Below, one piece after another: positions 55,783 to 64,000 of a DNA stretch of 64,000 bases (the stretch's first letter is position 1; every line of letters starts with the position of its first letter). The stretch is from contig CM055274.1 in the NCBI GenBank assembly GCA_029237695.1, positions 22,619,505-22,683,504 on the forward strand, given 5' to 3'. A program made the position numbers and the translations under genes. The stretch is from Conchocele bisecta (Eukaryota; Mollusca; Bivalvia; Lucinida; Thyasiridae). The notes beneath the pieces were generated by a model. The model searched no databases. It saw only the letters and a list, made by a program, of their open reading frames with translations, and was not told where the DNA came from.

Positions 55783-56085
55783 TTATCCCGTCAACACAGT
55801 GCGTATGTGCCGTGAAACACGGTGCCGTGAAACATTTTTGATATCCTGTTAATACGACCTAATCACTGCGTATGAATATGTGCGGTGGCTGGTGTTATAC
55901 TTTTGCATTTTACAGCCATTTGTAGGTGTTGACGGGATAAATAGAATAGTAGGTTAGTGCCGTAAATGGGAAGAAATATCTGGCGCGGCACGGAAACGGG
56001 ATGTGCTCGGCAGAGCCTTTCCTGAGCCTTGTCAGATATGTTTACCCATTCACGGCACTAACCTACTATTCTCTGTATATTAGTA
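55783..56085. repeat. Composite palindromic element, copy 2 (inverted)
   Basis: Same two parts as 31266-31582 in reverse: TTATCCCGTCAACACAGTGC block, then the AGAATAGTAGGTTAGTGCCG palindrome. Confidence 0.82.
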
Positions 56086-56370
56086 CAATATGCCATTTAC
56101 CCTGATAACGTGGATTTTATTAAAATGTAAGCTTCCTTAAACGTGCCACCAATTGCTGTTGGAAAATATGTGCATTTCAACCATACAGTTACATGTACGT
56201 GTACGCTGAACACGTTTACCAAATAAAGAGTGTTGGTCTCTAATCATAATATACAATCCGATTTATACAGTTATGCTGTCAAACAGAAATTGAAATGTCT
56301 GTTTGATACGGTACATTATTAGATGCTTAAAGCAGATCAATATAGGAAATAAAAACACCAGAATACATGC

Positions 56371-56528
56371 ACATGCCATATAGCGTCAACAAGAGTACAA
56401 CTATAGAGTTTCTTCAACTACCATTTTGAAATACAGGATTTATTTACCTCGGTAAATAAATCCTGTATTTCAAAATGGTAGTTGAAGAAACTCTATATTT
56501 GTACTCTTGTTGACGCTATATGGCATGT
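56371..56528. repeat. Nearly perfect 158-bp palindrome
   Basis: ACATGCCATATAGCGTCAAC and its inverse pair almost throughout; the centre is TTTACCTCGGTAAA. Only one mismatch region (CAACTATAG versus CTATATTTG) is seen. Confidence 0.9.
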
Positions 56529-56816
56529 AAAATCTTGGTCGGATTTATAGATGTCAAGGGAACTAAATCCGGTATTTCAAAATGGTATACAGTGGAATAA
56601 AATGTATATTTCATGCTTTCCGAAAAATGTGACATTGACAATTTTTACTTTTGTTTTTTCGCCGGAAATGACGTCGAAACGTGACGTCAATTACGTCTCG
56701 CAAACGTATAGGAGGAAATATTTCCTTCAAGGAAATGAATCCATCCAAAATATCGGTAAATCACTGAGTAGACTGTAATATATAACAATACATGAACAGA
56801 ACAATTGAGTTCTTAC

Positions 56817-56914
56817 TTCGTCTACTGTGCCGACAAATCCGCCAAACGATTCGTTGCCTATCCGACACAGGTTGCCGCCGATGTTTAGAGCACCGTGCCG
56901 ACGAGCCACGTTAC
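56817..56914 (-). CDS. Pif/BMSP-like gene, LamG domain end (exon)
   Basis: The exon is 98 bp with a TAATCTAG acceptor and a GTAAGA donor. Two bases complete the Gly left by 58586-58676, and it ends in phase 0. It encodes NVARRHGALNIGGNLCRIGN, then ESFGGFVGTVDE. LNIGG...GFVGTVDE is the typical last two strands of a laminin-G/concanavalin-type fold (the LFIGG..F.G.IDEV signature). This closes the domain begun at 59704. What follows is unsure: the next phase-0 acceptor I can offer is 26 kb away. Confidence 0.9.
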
Positions 56915-57025
56915 CTAGATTAAAGAGAATTACATTTTTAATGATGTGCATGCATTTAGAAATGGCAAACATGGAATTTTCATTTTGCAAGTGATACACT
57001 TCTCGTGATGTTACAACATAGATAC

Positions 57026-57488
57026 TACCGTCTGTTCCACGTTTTGATGAAATTCCATCAAATATTGATTTTATTGCGAAAAAAATATTTTCCTATGGGA
57101 ATTTAACATGGGGGCTAAAAAAAGATTTTGTTAAATATTTTTTTTAATTTGTGGACCGATTTTCAAAATATAACTTTTGTTTTCTTAGTTACATCATTTT
57201 CAAGCTATCTCGCCAGGTTTCGGAGTGAAGTTCCAAATTTTTTCGTTTTTTGATCCTTCAGGATCAAAAAACGAACACTTTTGCAAATTGACTCCCCATG
57301 TTAAATTCCCATAGGAAAATCGTTTTTTCGCAATAAAATCAATATTTTATGGAATTCATAAAATAAAATGTTTAGGGGAGGAGGACTTTTTGGTTATTGA
57401 TGAAAAAGTACTTAATTTTAAATATATTTTAGATTTAATGTGTTTAATAGCCAAATGTTCGTCGGCAGCAAAACGTGGAACAGACAGT
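57026..57488. repeat. CTGTCTGTTCC-type long foldback
   Basis: TACCGTCTGTTCCACGTTTT and GGAACAGACAGTA ends. The left arm lacks the GCTGCCGAC..AAGTA stretch, so the arms are unequal. Confidence 0.85.
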
Positions 57489-57674
57489 AGATCTATCATA
57501 TACTCATAACACTTTAAGGAAGATATGCATCTTATTGCGCAATCCGTTGAAATCAGCAGAACCAGATCACTCTAAAGAACAGACAATCATGTTGATTATA
57601 TTGGTGGAATCTGTCAGTGGATATAGGATTGAACTTGTGTTCTCTTGATCACTTGTGACTGCACAGGCTGATCA

Positions 57675-57965
57675 GTAGCCGATTTCACCAACATTGCAAA
57701 GTATGCTTTTCTAGCAAAGTATACTTTGAGGGAGTAATCATTTATTTTTTCCGAAATGAATTATTTCATATAGAACTAACCACTGCATATATTTGATGAT
57801 AGAAAGTATGCGGAATTATTATACTGAATGTATTACATTATCACAGCCAAAGTGGCTGTGAGAATGTAATAAATTCAGTATAATAAAAAATAATAAATTT
57901 ATCCTTAAATTGAATATTTCTCCGTCAAAGTATACTTTTCTAGATAAGTTGGTGAAATAGGCTAC
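57675..57965. repeat. GTAGCC-ended foldback MITE
   Basis: GTAGCCGATTTCACCAACAT and GGTGAAATAGGCTAC ends; CAGCCAAAGTGGCTG centre; right arm slightly shortened. Confidence 0.9.
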
Positions 57966-58093
57966 ATGATCTAAACTCATCGCATGACCCATATGCCCCG
58001 TTTCTCCAGTCACAACCACAGGTCATTGTCGATCGTTCTAGGAAGACGAGTTATATTGCGCGTTTGTGACAATGCCATATAACAAATATGGTA

Positions 58094-58462
58094 CAGTGTA
58101 ACCTCTCTTCAACAGCCACCCATGGGAAGACGCAACACTGGCTGTTGTAGAGAGGTGCCTGTTGTAGAGAGGTTAATCCTGATTCAAGCTGTTAATGCTG
58201 TTAATGCTGTTTATTTTTTTGTCGGGATAATTCTCATGAAAAACATGCTTTGTCAACATTTTAGAATCATTTCCAATGGAAATGATTCTAAAATGCTGTC
58301 AAAACATGTTTTTATTGAGAAAGAAGGCAAAAGCAACAGCAGACGACACTTTTCGTGCTCAGCAGTCTAAGGGTTAGATACAGAGGAATATCCATTTGGG
58401 ATATAAAATAGCGGCTGTTATAGAAAGGGTGTTGTTGCAGAGAGGTGGCCGAGGTTCGACTG
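58094..58462. repeat. CAGTG/TA foldback element (ACAACAGCC type)
   Basis: CAGTGTAACCTCTCTTCAAC and GAGGTTCGACTG ends with TA flanks, inner hairpin at 58240-58310. Intact apart from a short gap near the right end. Confidence 0.88.
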
Positions 58463-58585
58463 TATTGCCACAAACACACAATGTAATACAATCTGTCTAG
58501 AACAACCTACCATGGAATGTTCAAGTGAAATCAATTGCAAGATCCATGTCCACTGAATGATTCCACGTGACACAGTCAACATTAC

Positions 58586-58676
58586 CTGGAATGTCTAAGA
58601 CCGCTGTTAGGCCGTCCACCTCTGCCTTGAACTGGCCGTCGCCGAACTTGAACCAGGCGTCTATCCAAGCATTGTT
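58586..58676 (-). CDS. Pif/BMSP-like gene, LamG middle exon
   Basis: The exon is 91 bp with a CTTCTGCAG acceptor, phase 0 in and phase 1 out (GTAATG donor). It reads NNAWIDAWFKFGDGQFKAEV, then DGLTAVLDIPG. W.D.W.KF.DG.....VDG is the central beta-strand pair of LamG domains. It joins 59331-59704 and 56817-56914 with matching phases. Confidence 0.9.
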
Positions 58677-58921
58677 CTGCAGAAGTATACACACACAATC
58701 GTACACGACACGAATACAAAATTGCGGTCAGAATGGCATCAGTAGCTTACTAAATGTTAAAACTCAGACTTTATTGTATATAAGCCTCACAGCCACCTAA
58801 TACAATGGATTTCCAAATGGTGTATTATAGGCTACGTCGATGAACGGATGACAAGCTATCATTCATATTAGCCTAAAGAGAAAACATCGTTGAGTATTTG
58901 TTTTTTGTATTTCAATGTATA

Positions 58922-59097
58922 CAGTGGGGTCAGCGTGTAAGTGCACACACGAACGAACACGACAGGTTGGAACCAACATGTCGTGTTCGTTCGTGTGTGC
59001 ACTTACATGCTGACCCGTGCACACACGAACGAACACGACAGGTTGGTTCCAACCTATCGTGTTCGTTCGTGTGTGCACTTACACGCTGACCCCACTG
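58922..59097. repeat. CAGTGGGGTC-family palindrome, 1.7 tandem copies
   Basis: One nearly complete palindrome runs directly into a second that lacks its outer left end (CTGACCCGTGCACACACG joint). TA flanks. Confidence 0.9.
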
Positions 59098-59330
59098 TAG
59101 CATGAATATCCAAGTGGACCATTGCAGCAGCAATGGGAATTGTATAACTTTGGGATGATTTGGATATACGACAGATCATTGATCTATACAATCTGTGTTA
59201 TGTATACATGATCAATCATGTAACTGTGAACTGAGGAAAAATATACAGATGTTATAATTGCGTGCCGGCTATGGAACACGGCCAACTGTGAATATTTGGT
59301 GGGTTTTGAAAGGGCTTTATTGAAACCTAC

Positions 59331-59704
59331 CGTTGTTGTAACGTTGACGAAATCATATTCGAGCCAGGGCCGTTCTGGCACGGTGGCGAACTTCATCGTT
59401 ATGTTGTTGCCTGGCTCCCGGTCTATACCCATAAACAGTGACGGGCCGATGTCGCTGGGCCCACATCCTGAATTGTGTATCAGTCCCTGTCGCCTTCCGT
59501 TACCGGTCGGCTTAAATCGGATGTAAACGTAGACATTACTGCCCCACGGAGCGTTGGAGAATATGTTTGCGTTAACGGCTGCGGTGCCGTCGAAATGTGC
59601 CGTGCCGTCGCCGAGGTAATTGACGTTCTCAATGTGGATACCGACGTTACGATCCGTGTCTGATTTCAGGTCGTCAAACGTCATATGGAGAGAAGGCAAG
59701 CACT
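59331..59704 (-). CDS. Pif/BMSP-like gene, first LamG exon
   Basis: The exon is 374 bp with a CGCTTCCAG acceptor and a GTAGGT donor. It enters with two bases (phase-1 intron before it) and leaves in phase 0. It encodes ECLPSLHMTFDDLKS, then GDGTAHFDGTAAVNANIFSN, YVYIRFKPT and NSGCGPSDIGPSLFMGI. A short hydrophobic start, D.T..F.G and V.IRFKP.G...L..N..C are typical of LamG domains. Bivalve Pif97 and BMSP carry VWA, chitin-binding and then such a domain. These proteins are secreted into the shell matrix and bind chitin and carbonate, and this family role is inferred here. Confidence 0.9.
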
Positions 59705-59768
59705 CTGGAAGCGTACGAAACAATATTTAGCACTGTCCGCTCTCTTTAAATGAGGGGATCTTTCACTA

Positions 59769-60124
59769 AGCAACTATAATGTTCGTTCCCTGGAATTAAC
59801 AATTCGTTGCCTCGAATTAACAATTCGTTCCCACCATATAACTATTCGTTCCCTCGAATTAACAATTCGCCCTCGAAATAACAATTCGTTCCCACGATAT
59901 AGCAATTCATTCCCTCGAATTAACAATTCGTTCCCACGATATAACAATTCGTTCCCACGAATTAACAATTCGTTCCCGTGGGAACGAATTGTTATTTCGT
60001 GGGAATTAATTGTTAAATTGAGGGAACGAATTGTTATTTCGTGTGAACGAATTGTTAAATTGAGGGAACGAATTGTTATTTCGTGGGAACGAACTAATAA
60101 AAAAAAATAAAATCTACGTCCCCT
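59769..60124. repeat. Foldback with tandem AATTCGTTCCC motifs, copy 2
   Basis: The left arm holds about ten GTTCCC..AACAATTC units with variants CTCGAATTAA and CACGATATAA. The right arm has about four inverse units. The ends read near ACGTCCCCTGC as at 51040. Confidence 0.85.
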
Positions 60125-60469
60125 GCGCCCTCTGTAGTTTCCTTTGTTAGTTTGGTATTATCAATTTGTGACGTAAGTTCCATTATACAAGGGGTGTTCA
60201 TAAAATACCCGGACAATTCCCATCGTTTTGTCATCTTGTATCGCATTTAAACTAAATTTAGATATGTCGTAGCCTGGTCAGTGGTCTTCCAGTAAGCCAA
60301 GACAAAGTATGAAAATAATGGTTATCGCTCGTGGTCCAGTTGCTATGGTAACGTCATGTTCTGGATTGTGACCCAAGTAACGTAATTTTGTATGCATTTT
60401 TTTTTAAAGAAGACGGAATGAGAAGTGTTGGCGTGTGTTTCCACGTTCTTTGCTGCTTTGCTCTGTATA

Positions 60470-60570
60470 CAGTGGGGGTCAGCGTGTAAGTGCACACACG
60501 AACGAACACGACAGGTTGGAACCAACCTGTCGTGTTCGTTCGTATGTGCACTTACACGCTGACCCCACTG
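60470..60570. repeat. CAGTGGGGTC-family 100-bp palindrome
   Basis: TA flanks; one extra G at the start and one substitution. Confidence 0.92.
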
Positions 60571-60574
60571 TATA

Positions 60575-60985
60575 TGAGAACATGACGGATGAACCAAGAT
60601 GTGCTATTAAATTATGCGTCTTACCGCATAAATCAAGACTAAATCTTGATCATGAGAGATGTATATGATGAAAGCGCATCATCGGGATGATAATTTACGA
60701 GCAAAATAGTCGGATACACAATAAAAGATAAGGCGAAGTGCTAGGCAAGACATCGACGTCCAAAAGTGTCGTCGTCTGATGTTGTGACCAAAGTAAACGT
60801 CTGGGTTGACGGATCACTGTACTTGAACTGTCAGACAGGTTGAACAAACTGCCGTTACACTCCATAGTGTGATTAAAATATTTAAATATGAGGAGACATA
60901 AATCTAGATGAATTCCGATGATGCTGAACGTGACGAATAAGTCCAGGCGAGTTACCAATTAATTAAGTGGTTATGTTGTATGCAT
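60575..60985. other. Intron stretch without recognised feature
   Basis: Within the chitin-binding/LamG intron; no exon or family repeat is recognised. Confidence 0.4.
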
Positions 60986-60989
60986 CTAT

Positions 60990-61400
60990 TATAACATATC
61001 TTGGGTTGGAGTTGTTGTTCTATCCTCCTTATTCGCCCAATCAAGTCCCTTGTGATTTCTTATTTTTAAAGCCCGTACACAAAACGCCGAATGAAAAAAA
61101 CCAACATCAGTAGTTAATAATGTATATGAAGTTTCAAGTTGATATCGCAAGCGGTCACAGAGATGTAGCAATTTGAAAACAACTTTAACGTAAGGTTTAA
61201 CAAACAAACTTCTAAGTCATTAGACCTTGATCTTGGGCTCCTTGGCAGCATGGATCGGGTACACAATGAAAATATTGATGCTGATCAATGTGTATATGAA
61301 GTTTCAAGTTGATATCCCAAGCAGTCACAAAGATATAGCACTTTGACGACGGACAGCGGTAACCATGTGCTCCGCCGAAATCATTTTTAGGGGAGCATAA
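60990..61400. repeat. Dispersed repeat with two related halves
   Basis: GTATATGAAGTTTCAAGTTG, then ATATC.CAAGC.GTCACA, occurs at about 61121-61161 and 61290-61331. It lies inside the Pif-like gene intron. Confidence 0.65.
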
Positions 61401-61737
61401 CAACGAGCTAAAATAGATTTTTGGAAATCACAAAATGATAAATATATTTCTATTCTGAGACCGAAATCAAAGCTTTCATTCGTGCACCGTACCATGGAGG
61501 TATGAATCGTGAATAATCCAGTATGGCGGTTAATCGTCGCACCCTTAGACTACGGAAACAATTCCAATAGCATAAAGTTAGCACAAAAAAGCAAACAAAA
61601 CCTTTATCACACTCGCCGAGACGGTTCAAATGAGTGGTGACAATATATATTTCTGTACATAATTCTTTTTTAATAATATTTAAAAAATCAGTCAGAAAAT
61701 GTTTCTCTTCAGCAATCAGTTAATATTTAATACATAC

Positions 61738-61893
61738 CATCGGGCCCGAGTGGGGCATTGCTCGTGAGTAAGACACACTGACACATTCCCTTGGAGAAGA
61801 CGGTAGCCTTGGGGCAGGGGCGGGGAACCCAGGTCCCCGCGTCCAGCTGCTCGTACCAGTTGGGGCCGAGTAACGACGGCTTGAATATGCACT
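61738..61893 (-). CDS. Pif/BMSP-like gene, second Cys-rich chitin-binding-like exon
   Basis: The exon is 156 bp with a TATCCACAG acceptor and a GTATGT donor, both introns phase 1. It encodes ECIFKPSLLGPNWYEQLDAG, then TWVPRPCPKATVFSKGMCQC. The W....PCP..T.F....C.C pattern is like the second half of peritrophin-A-type chitin-binding repeats and the linker before LamG in Pif/BMSP. It sits between a fuller chitin-binding exon and the LamG exon, as in those proteins. Assignment of the domain itself is moderate. Confidence 0.85.
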
Positions 61894-61899
61894 CTGTGG

Positions 61900-62440
61900 A
61901 TACACATGTAGCAGACACGATATGAGTGTTCGAAAATTTACTGCAGCCTCAGGCTTCCACTCGAAGGAATTGTGATACTGTTTGAAGGCGTTTGAACATG
62001 TGCCTTCGGTGGAATTTGGGTAGATTTGCGTGGATTTCGTTGGTTTTGGGTAATTGACATAGTTTTGTACAACTACTAAATTATAAATTATATGCTCAAT
62101 CATTACACACGACATAAATCGTCAATTATCTACACATTCACCGTTGGGAACATTTTGGACCCCTTTTATACTGTTAAAATACCCACAAAGGAACATCTAG
62201 TTATACGTGTAATTCGCGGGAGGTGACGTAAATTGTATGTTGATATCAATGAACACAAACCACCAGATATACCGAAATAACACATAAAACACCAAAATAT
62301 GAACCGTTAGCCAATAATATACACCACACTTTGGAGATACCCCTTCAAAGAAATTGTGAATCTATCTGAATTTACAATATTAGGCGATAGTCACGATTGT
62401 TTCATAACAAAATATTGCACAGGGTACAGGATTTTTGAAG
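61900..62440. other. Intron stretch without recognised feature
   Basis: AT-rich intron DNA between the two Cys-rich exons; no repeat family is recognised. Confidence 0.45.
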
Positions 62441-62447
62441 CAACATA

Positions 62448-62589
62448 CAGTGGGGTCAGCGTGTAAGTGCACACACGAACGAACACGACAGGTTGGAACC
62501 AACCTGTCGTGTTCGTTCGTGTGTGCACTTACACGCTGACCCCACCTGTCGTGTTCGTTCGTGTGTGCACTTACACGCTGACCCCACTG
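62448..62589. repeat. CAGTGGGGTC-family palindrome, right arm duplicated
   Basis: A complete palindrome followed by a direct repeat of CCTGTCGTGTTCGTTCGTGT and the outer end. TA flanks. Confidence 0.9.
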
Positions 62590-62776
62590 TAAAGAGTTGC
62601 AATGATTTATACACATACATTAATGTAGGAAAGGTGCAGGCAGTTACAACAGAAACATCAAAAGTTAATGAAAAGTAGGTATAAAACTCTGCATTAGTTA
62701 AAATTCAGTATATCACCATACTTTTCATATGGTTTTGTGTATCATATTCGGAAATAGAATCTATATGCATGCAGTA

Positions 62777-62876
62777 CAGTGGGGTCAGCGTGTAAGTGCA
62801 CACACGAACGAACACGACAGGTTGGTTCCAACCTGTCGTGTTCGTTCGTGTGTGCACTTACACGTTGACCCCACTG
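62777..62876. repeat. CAGTGGGGTC-family 100-bp palindrome
   Basis: Near-perfect copy with TA flanks and one substitution near the right end. Confidence 0.92.
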
Positions 62877-63206
62877 TACATGATTATCTGAAGCTTATTA
62901 AAGTTGTTAACCATAACTACGCGTTTTATTCCACAGACTCGAGCAGTTTGAGACATAAAAGTCTCAAGGAGTTTGAGTTTATAGAATAAATTATTGAAAC
63001 AAAAGCAATATGAAAAATGAATTATAGTATGAATATCCCTTTAATATGTCAATTTATTTTTATTTATAATAGTGTTTTCCCTAGACTGAAAAATGGGCAG
63101 GGCGCTCGTTGAAAAAAAGGGGCACTTGTTTCACCAAGAAAAAAAAAGCATTCTCTAAACAGAAACAGAATAAAACATATAATCAAGGGCCCAACATGAC
63201 ACTTAC

Positions 63207-63410
63207 TGCCGGTGCTGAGCACCTCCGTCGGCGGACACTCCTCGTTACACACACCGGCGGTGTCCGGCATGCAGGCCAGCCCGATGGTGTCGAACGTCTG
63301 TCCGGGCGGACAGCACATCGCGGCCATTTTGCCCTTCGTGCACTCCCAGTAGCTGCGGCACGAGATGAAGTACGGCTTGACGGTGCCCACCTCGAACTGG
63401 CTACACATAC
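63207..63410 (-). CDS. Pif/BMSP-like gene, chitin-binding type-2 exon
   Basis: The exon is 204 bp with a CGTCTAG acceptor and a GTAAGT donor. Both introns are phase 1, the classic layout of a shuffled secreted domain. It encodes MCSQFEVGTVKPYFISC, RSYWECTKGKMAAMCCPPGQ and TFDTIGLACMPDTAGVCNEE. The Cys spacing (C-x5-C, then about x8-9, x12 and x7) fits the peritrophin-A/CBM14 fold, with WEC and PPGQ.F as usual landmarks and two extra Cys. It probably binds chitin in the shell or periostracal matrix. Upstream exons, including any signal peptide and VWA domain, lie beyond the right edge. Confidence 0.9.
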
Positions 63411-63655
63411 CTAGACGAGTAAGCATTGCAAAAACAAAATGTTTGAACTCCAATCTACATTGTGCTTGGGGAAAAAAAGAAAAACAGCTATATAGAAATA
63501 ACATATTTGTGTTGTAAACGTATTTAAACTAAATTGGATTTCGGACTGGTGATGTTCCAAATAAATGTGCACAGTACATGTATACTGTTTTCCGATTCAT
63601 CGAAATAGTGCATATTGCGACACAAACTACCGTTTTATTCTGACGTAGTGAGGTA

Positions 63656-63740
63656 CAGTGGGGTCAGCGTGTAAGTGCACACACGAACGAACACGACAGG
63701 TTGGTTCCAACCTGTCGTGTTCGTTCGTGTGTGCACTTAC
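63656..63740. repeat. CAGTGGGGTC-family palindrome, right end cut by the duplication
   Basis: The right arm stops at GTGCACTTAC and the duplicated unit restarts. The last 15 bp and the TA are missing. Confidence 0.88.
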
Positions 63741-63899
63741 ATATTTGTGTTGTACGAGTAAACGTATTTAAACTAAATTGGATTTCGGACTGGTGATGTT
63801 CCAAATAAATGTGCACAGTACATGTATACTGTTTTCCGATTCATCGAAATAGTGCATATTGCGACACAAACTACCGTTTTATTCTGACGTAGTGAGGTA

Positions 63900-64000
63900 C
63901 AGTGGGGTCAGCGTGTAAGTGCACACACGAACGAACACGACAGGTTGGTTCCAACCTGTCGTGTTCGTTCGTGTGTGCACTTACACGCTGACCCCAACTG
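63900..64000. repeat. CAGTGGGGTC-family 100-bp palindrome at window edge
   Basis: Complete or nearly so, with one extra A near the right end (CCCCAACTG). The outer TA flank is outside the window. Confidence 0.88.

Larger units (their letters stand above)
63498..64000. repeat. Two-copy tandem duplication, ~244-bp unit
   Basis: From CATATTTGTGTTGTA to the palindrome the sequence at 63500-63740 is repeated almost exactly at 63741-64000. The palindrome is included in each copy. The second palindrome touches the window end. Confidence 0.9.

Noticed and set aside
63109..63414. 101-codon plus-strand ORF
   Set aside because: Antisense shadow of the chitin-binding exon; high GC of that exon keeps the other strand open.
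18079..64000. Repeated frames reading RVSAHTNEHDRLEPTCRVRS on both strands
   Set aside because: They are translations of the 100-bp palindrome, open on both strands because it is self-complementary.

Overview
This window is animal nuclear DNA, most likely from a bivalve mollusc. The evidence is small exons with GT-AG introns, AT-rich repeat-dense introns, and a gene resembling bivalve shell-matrix proteins of the Pif/BMSP type. The species cannot be named from the sequence. No prokaryotic, viral or CRISPR features were seen.

Two protein genes can be read with confidence, both on the minus strand. The first is the 5' part of BBS7, a beta-propeller subunit of the ciliary BBSome. Its start codon is near 12227 and six exons run leftward to 2116 (12192-12227, 9960-10019, 8486-8548, 6673-6848, 4272-4531, 2116-2182). 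All junction phases agree and the exons give about 220 residues; the gene continues off the left edge. The second is a secreted Pif/BMSP-like protein entering from the right edge. It has a chitin-binding type-2 exon (63207-63410), a second Cys-rich chitin-binding-like exon (61738-61893) and a laminin-G-type domain over three exons (59331-59704, 58586-58676, 56817-56914). Two weaker but phase-compatible exons far downstream (30253-30356 and 27455-27608, the latter ending in TAA) may be its C-terminus, across a 26 kb intron.

Almost everything else is repeats. The dominant theme is inverted-repeat (foldback) elements, in at least eight families. One is a roughly 100-bp near-perfect palindrome with about 18 copies, flanked by TA and starting CAGTGGGG. 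Others are a 300-bp element with GTAGCC ends, a 250-300-bp element around a GCATATGC core, two related long foldbacks of about 450-520 bp, CAGTG elements with TA flanks, and a 195-bp element with clear 8-bp target duplications. There are also LINE/SINE-like retroposons, two of them with 13-bp target duplications, and tRNA-like repeats beside the BBS7 start. Several elements are nested in one another.

Tandem arrays are the second theme. A ~97-bp repeat (about 21 units) spans 14948-16976. A ~370-bp repeat with two alternating variants spans 33420-41500 and is split by a 3.2 kb block of other tandem repeats. Each ~370-bp unit carries a short palindrome resembling the RFX X-box. The arrays lie between the two genes, or inside the long intron if the distal exons are real.
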